Of a stretch of DNA of 54,796 nucleotides, positions 52,005 to 54,796 are shown piece by piece. The DNA comes from Bacteroidales bacterium. Lineage in GTDB: Bacteria; Bacteroidota; Bacteroidia; Bacteroidales; VadinHA17. The stretch spans positions 1-54,796 of the forward strand of contig JALOMO010000001.1 in assembly GCA_025455395.1 (NCBI GenBank), written 5' to 3'. The position numbers were made by a program, and so were the translations under genes. Position 1 is the stretch's first letter; each line of letters starts with the position of its first letter. The notes beneath the pieces are model-generated. The model was not told the origin of the DNA. It did not search any database and saw only the letters and a program-made list of their open reading frames with translations.

Positions 52005-54188
52005 ATGAAAGACAGGATCAGGATCTTACTCACCTCAACATTGTTGCTTTGCACTCTGCTTGCCTCAGGACAGAGGCCGGGGCCGACGTACGGGCCGGGA
52101 TTTATCAAGTGGATAGATGATAACCGCATGCTTATCAGGGTATATGATGATGAAAGTCTGCCTCTGGTCAGGAATGAAGAGAATCTTATAATAAAGGAAT
52201 ATGACTGCAGGACGGGTAAATCATTTAAAGTGGAGGAGTACCGGACTGAAACGCAGAAGATGAGGGATATGCTGCCTGAGGGTGTTGCCCCAGGACCAGG
52301 CATGGCTGTTTCTTCGGACATGAAGGCTGTTGTAATACTCCGAGACAATGACCTCTGGTATTTTACCGAAGAAGACCGAGCAGGAAGGAGACTTACGAGT
52401 GACCAGGACCAGGAGGTGAACATGCGTTTCGCTCCCGGAGACAGGAAGATCGCTTATACAAAAAACAAAGATCTATACATTTTTGACCTTGACCAGAACA
52501 GGGAGACCCGGCTGACATTTGACGCCACCGACCGTATTTACAACGGATGGGCATCATGGGTCTATTTTGAAGAGATACTGGGTCGTGCATCAAGGTATGC
52601 AGCATTCTGGTGGTCACCCGATGCCACACGAATAGCCTACCTGCATACTGACGATAACCCTGTGCCTCTCTTTAACCTCATTGCGCTTGAAGATACCGAC
52701 GGTATTCATGGTCGTATGGAAACAACTCCCTACCCAAAGCCAGGAGACCCGAACCCGAAGGTAAAGATGGGAGTTGTGGAAATAGCCTCCGGAAAAACCA
52801 CCTGGGTTAAGACTGATGAGGCTGTTGACCAGTACATTGCATGGCCATCATGGACACCTGACAGCCGTAACCTGATGATACAGGTACTGAACCGTGACCA
52901 GAATGACATGAGGTTTATCCTTGCCGATGTCACGACAGGTGATTACAGGGAGGTATATCGTGAGACCAGGCCTACATGGGTTGAATTTTTCGAAGATATC
53001 CATGTGATGAATGACGGAAGCGGTTTCATTGTCAGAAGCTACCGCAGCGACTGGAATAACCTCTATTATTACGGATGGGATGGCAAGCTCATCTCTCAGA
53101 TCACCGGTTTTGACTGGAAGGTGACCGAGCTCGTAAGGGTTGATGAAGCACGAAAAGAGCTTTATTTTAATGGCACAGGTCCTGATGCCCTTGAAAACCA
53201 TCTTTTCAGGGTCAGGCTTGACGGCACCAAACTTCAGCAGATAACTTCGGGTGCGGGGTATCATAGTGTATCCGTCTCACCCGCAGGATCGTGGTTCCTT
53301 GATACGTGGAGCAGCATCAGCGACCCGGGTGGTATAAACCTTATTGACAAGAAAGCAAAAGTCGTCAAAAATATCTACACCCAGGAGGTGCCGGTTTTTG
53401 ACCCTGCTAAGCACCAGAAAACAGAGATTGTCAAAATAAAGACCTCAGACGGTCTGTTTGACATGCCTGCCCTGATCACATACCCCGTCAATTTTGACCC
53501 TTCAAAGAAATATCCTGTTGTTTTCACGGTCTATGGAGGCCCTGATGCCGGGAGCATCCGCAACAGGTGGACAGGCTACCAGCCCAGGTGGTATGCTGAG
53601 AATGGCATTATCACAATAAATGTTGACCATCGCGGATCAGGCCATTTCGGGAAGAAGGGCATTGACTATATGCACCGATCTCTTGGCAAATGGGAGATAT
53701 CCGATTACTCTGATGCCGTTAAATGGCTGCGCGAAAAACCATGGGCCGATGCTTCGAGAATGGGGATAACAGGCGGCTCGTACGGCGGCTACACAACATG
53801 TATGGCTATGACACTTGGTGCTGACTACTGGACACATGGCATTGCGGATTATTCAGTAACTGACTGGAGGCTTTACGATAACGTTTATACTGAAAGGTTT
53901 ATGGATACTCCGGAGGATAATCCGGAAGGATACAAGAACGGCTCAGTCCTTACCTATGCTTCAAACCTTAAGGGGAAACTCCTGATCCGTCATGGTGACA
54001 TGGATGATAATGTTCACATGCAGAACTCAGTGTGGCTCATTACCACCCTTCAGGATCTTACAAAGCCATTCGAGTTTATGATTTACCCCGGTGAGCGACA
54101 TGGCTGGGGTGGACCCAAAAGAACCTTTATGACGAATGAAGGAAATAACTTCTGGCTCAGAAATTTCTTTGGAAAGCAGGATCAATAA
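52005..54188 (+). CDS. Dipeptidyl peptidase IV-like S9 serine peptidase
   Basis: A 727-residue exported peptidase that probably releases X-Pro or related dipeptides. The signal peptide is IRILLTSTLLLCTLLASG. The propeller domain includes the DPP-IV double-Glu motif WVYFEEILGRASRYAAFWWS that binds the substrate N-terminus. The C-terminal hydrolase has TGGSYGGYTTCMAMT with Ser592, RHGDMDDNVHMQN with Asp667 and GERHGWGG with His699, so the triad is complete. The frame is open to 51945, but MKDRIRIL at 52005 gives a clean signal peptide and lies just after the promoter. A Xaa-Pro aminopeptidase gene follows after 11 bases, consistent with joint digestion of proline-containing peptides. Confidence 0.93.
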   Translation: MKDRIRILLTSTLLLCTLLASGQRPGPTYGPGFIKWIDDNRMLIRVYDDESLPLVRNEENLIIKEYDCRTGKSFKVEEYRTETQKMRDMLPEGVAPGPGMAVSSDMKAVVILRDNDLWYFTEEDRAGRRLTSDQDQEVNMRFAPGDRKIAYTKNKDLYIFDLDQNRETRLTFDATDRIYNGWASWVYFEEILGRASRYAAFWWSPDATRIAYLHTDDNPVPLFNLIALEDTDGIHGRMETTPYPKPGDPNPKVKMGVVEIASGKTTWVKTDEAVDQYIAWPSWTPDSRNLMIQVLNRDQNDMRFILADVTTGDYREVYRETRPTWVEFFEDIHVMNDGSGFIVRSYRSDWNNLYYYGWDGKLISQITGFDWKVTELVRVDEARKELYFNGTGPDALENHLFRVRLDGTKLQQITSGAGYHSVSVSPAGSWFLDTWSSISDPGGINLIDKKAKVVKNIYTQEVPVFDPAKHQKTEIVKIKTSDGLFDMPALITYPVNFDPSKKYPVVFTVYGGPDAGSIRNRWTGYQPRWYAENGIITINVDHRGSGHFGKKGIDYMHRSLGKWEISDYSDAVKWLREKPWADASRMGITGGSYGGYTTCMAMTLGADYWTHGIADYSVTDWRLYDNVYTERFMDTPEDNPEGYKNGSVLTYASNLKGKLLIRHGDMDDNVHMQNSVWLITTLQDLTKPFEFMIYPGERHGWGGPKRTFMTNEGNNFWLRNFFGKQDQ

Positions 54189-54199
54189 AAACTAACCAG

Positions 54200-54796
54200 G
54201 TGGCTACAAACATTTACAGGAAGCGTCTGGCAGGCATCAGGGCACTCATGAAGAAGAAGGGGCTTGATGCTCTCATTGTGCCGTCATCTGACCCGCATCT
54301 GGGTGAGTATGTACCTGATCACTGGAGAGCAATAAGATGGCTGACGGGATTCACCGGTTCAACCGGTAACGTAGTTATCACTCAAAAATTTGCTGGTCTG
54401 TGGACTGACAGCCGGTATTTCATTCAGGCCACTGATCAGCTTATGAATTCGGGATTTGAACTTGTCAGGCTCAGGATACCGCACACACCGGAACATATTG
54501 AGTGGCTTACTGACAAGGTAAAGAAAGAGGGCAGGGTAGGAGCCGATGGAAGGCTTATCTCTGCAGGTATGGCACGGCAGCTCAGTGACACTTTTGAGAC
54601 GAAGGGGATTAGGTTGGATCTAAGGAGTGATCTGATAACTCCTTTATGGAAAGACCGGCCTCCTCTGCCTGCAGAAAAGGCTTTTACACATCAGGTTAAG
54701 TTTGCGGGTGAGACAAGGAAGGAAAAGATATCACGTATACGTGAAAGGATGGCAGCAATGAAGGCTGACTGGCAGCTTCTGACTGCGACTGACGAT
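54200..54796 (+). CDS. Xaa-Pro aminopeptidase (M24B), N-terminal part, cut by window
   Basis: The frame is open from a GTG at 54200 to the window edge (199 codons). It reads NIYRKRLAGIRALMKKKGLD, ALIVPSSDPHLGEYVPDHWR, AIRWLTGFTGSTGNVVIT and AGLWTDSRYFIQATDQLM, the creatinase-like N-terminal domain of the Bacteroidota Xaa-Pro aminopeptidase. The catalytic metal site lies beyond the window. The GTG start is chosen because an ATG appears only after 16 codons, inside the conserved domain. There is no signal peptide, so it is cytoplasmic and would cut the dipeptides and peptides taken up. Confidence 0.88.
   Translation, partial: MATNIYRKRLAGIRALMKKKGLDALIVPSSDPHLGEYVPDHWRAIRWLTGFTGSTGNVVITQKFAGLWTDSRYFIQATDQLMNSGFELVRLRIPHTPEHIEWLTDKVKKEGRVGADGRLISAGMARQLSDTFETKGIRLDLRSDLITPLWKDRPPLPAEKAFTHQVKFAGETRKEKISRIRERMAAMKADWQLLTATDD

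Noticed and set aside
1-54796. tRNA, rRNA, insertion sequences, prophage or a plasmid origin
   Set aside because: I saw no tRNA-like cloverleaf, no ribosomal sequence, no transposase, integrase or phage gene in the spacers or frames.

Overview
The window is a stretch of a Bacteroidota chromosome, most likely from an anaerobic, amino-acid-fermenting member of the Bacteroidales/Marinilabiliales side of the phylum (inference). The signs are two SusC/SusD pairs, Bacteroidota-type TAnnTTTG promoter elements, a long NusB, PUR-alpha-like and DUF5606-like proteins, a LysM plus periplasmic-binding protein, and the usual nusB-DUF1573-yajC-ybbR-coaE and phoH-purC neighbourhoods. I see no rRNA, tRNA, CRISPR array, insertion sequence or prophage gene. 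About 45 genes are packed tightly on both strands.

Layout. 1-4.3 kb: a truncated outer-membrane barrel gene, then two histidine-degradation genes (hutI, ftcD). 4.4-13.8 kb: two tandem susCD pairs, each closed by a hairpin. 13.9-18.9 kb, minus strand: a 48-residue membrane protein, an NlpC/P60 hydrolase, a LolA-like carrier, FtsK and an unassigned lipoprotein. 19-21.3 kb: carbamate kinase and ornithine carbamoyltransferase. 21.3-31.6 kb: housekeeping genes (DUF456, PUR-like, nusB, yajC, ybbR, coaE, a DnaJ protein, an agmatinase-family ureohydrolase, mazG, a SAM-adenosyltransferase-like protein, phoH, purC). 31.7-41.6 kb: envelope genes (LysM protein, an ECF sigma module, a TPR protein, a patatin-barrel fusion) and a YgiQ-type radical SAM protein. 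41.6-46.1 kb: a four-gene NAD-linked, probably electron-bifurcating [FeFe]-hydrogenase operon. 46.4 kb to the end: five peptidase genes (M28, PepT, M14, DPP-IV-like, a truncated Xaa-Pro aminopeptidase).

Taken together, exported peptidases, peptide or glycan uptake by SusCD, histidine and citrulline/ornithine catabolism and an NADH/ferredoxin hydrogenase suggest a peptide-fermenting anaerobe that disposes of electrons as H2.

The least expected signal is a family of short tandem repeats, mostly with a 7-base period. They fill the spacers inside likely operons at 2398-2605, 14828-15042, 19995-20314 and 23402-23596. Three of these loci share an ordered set of modules that starts at, or within about 10 bases of, the stop codon of the upstream gene and runs in that gene's direction. 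Related 6- and 7-base tracts lie inside reading frames, where they encode a signal-peptide core, a charged tail, a Ser/Thr/Ala linker and a Lys/Ser-rich C-terminus. I know of no named family for this composite element.
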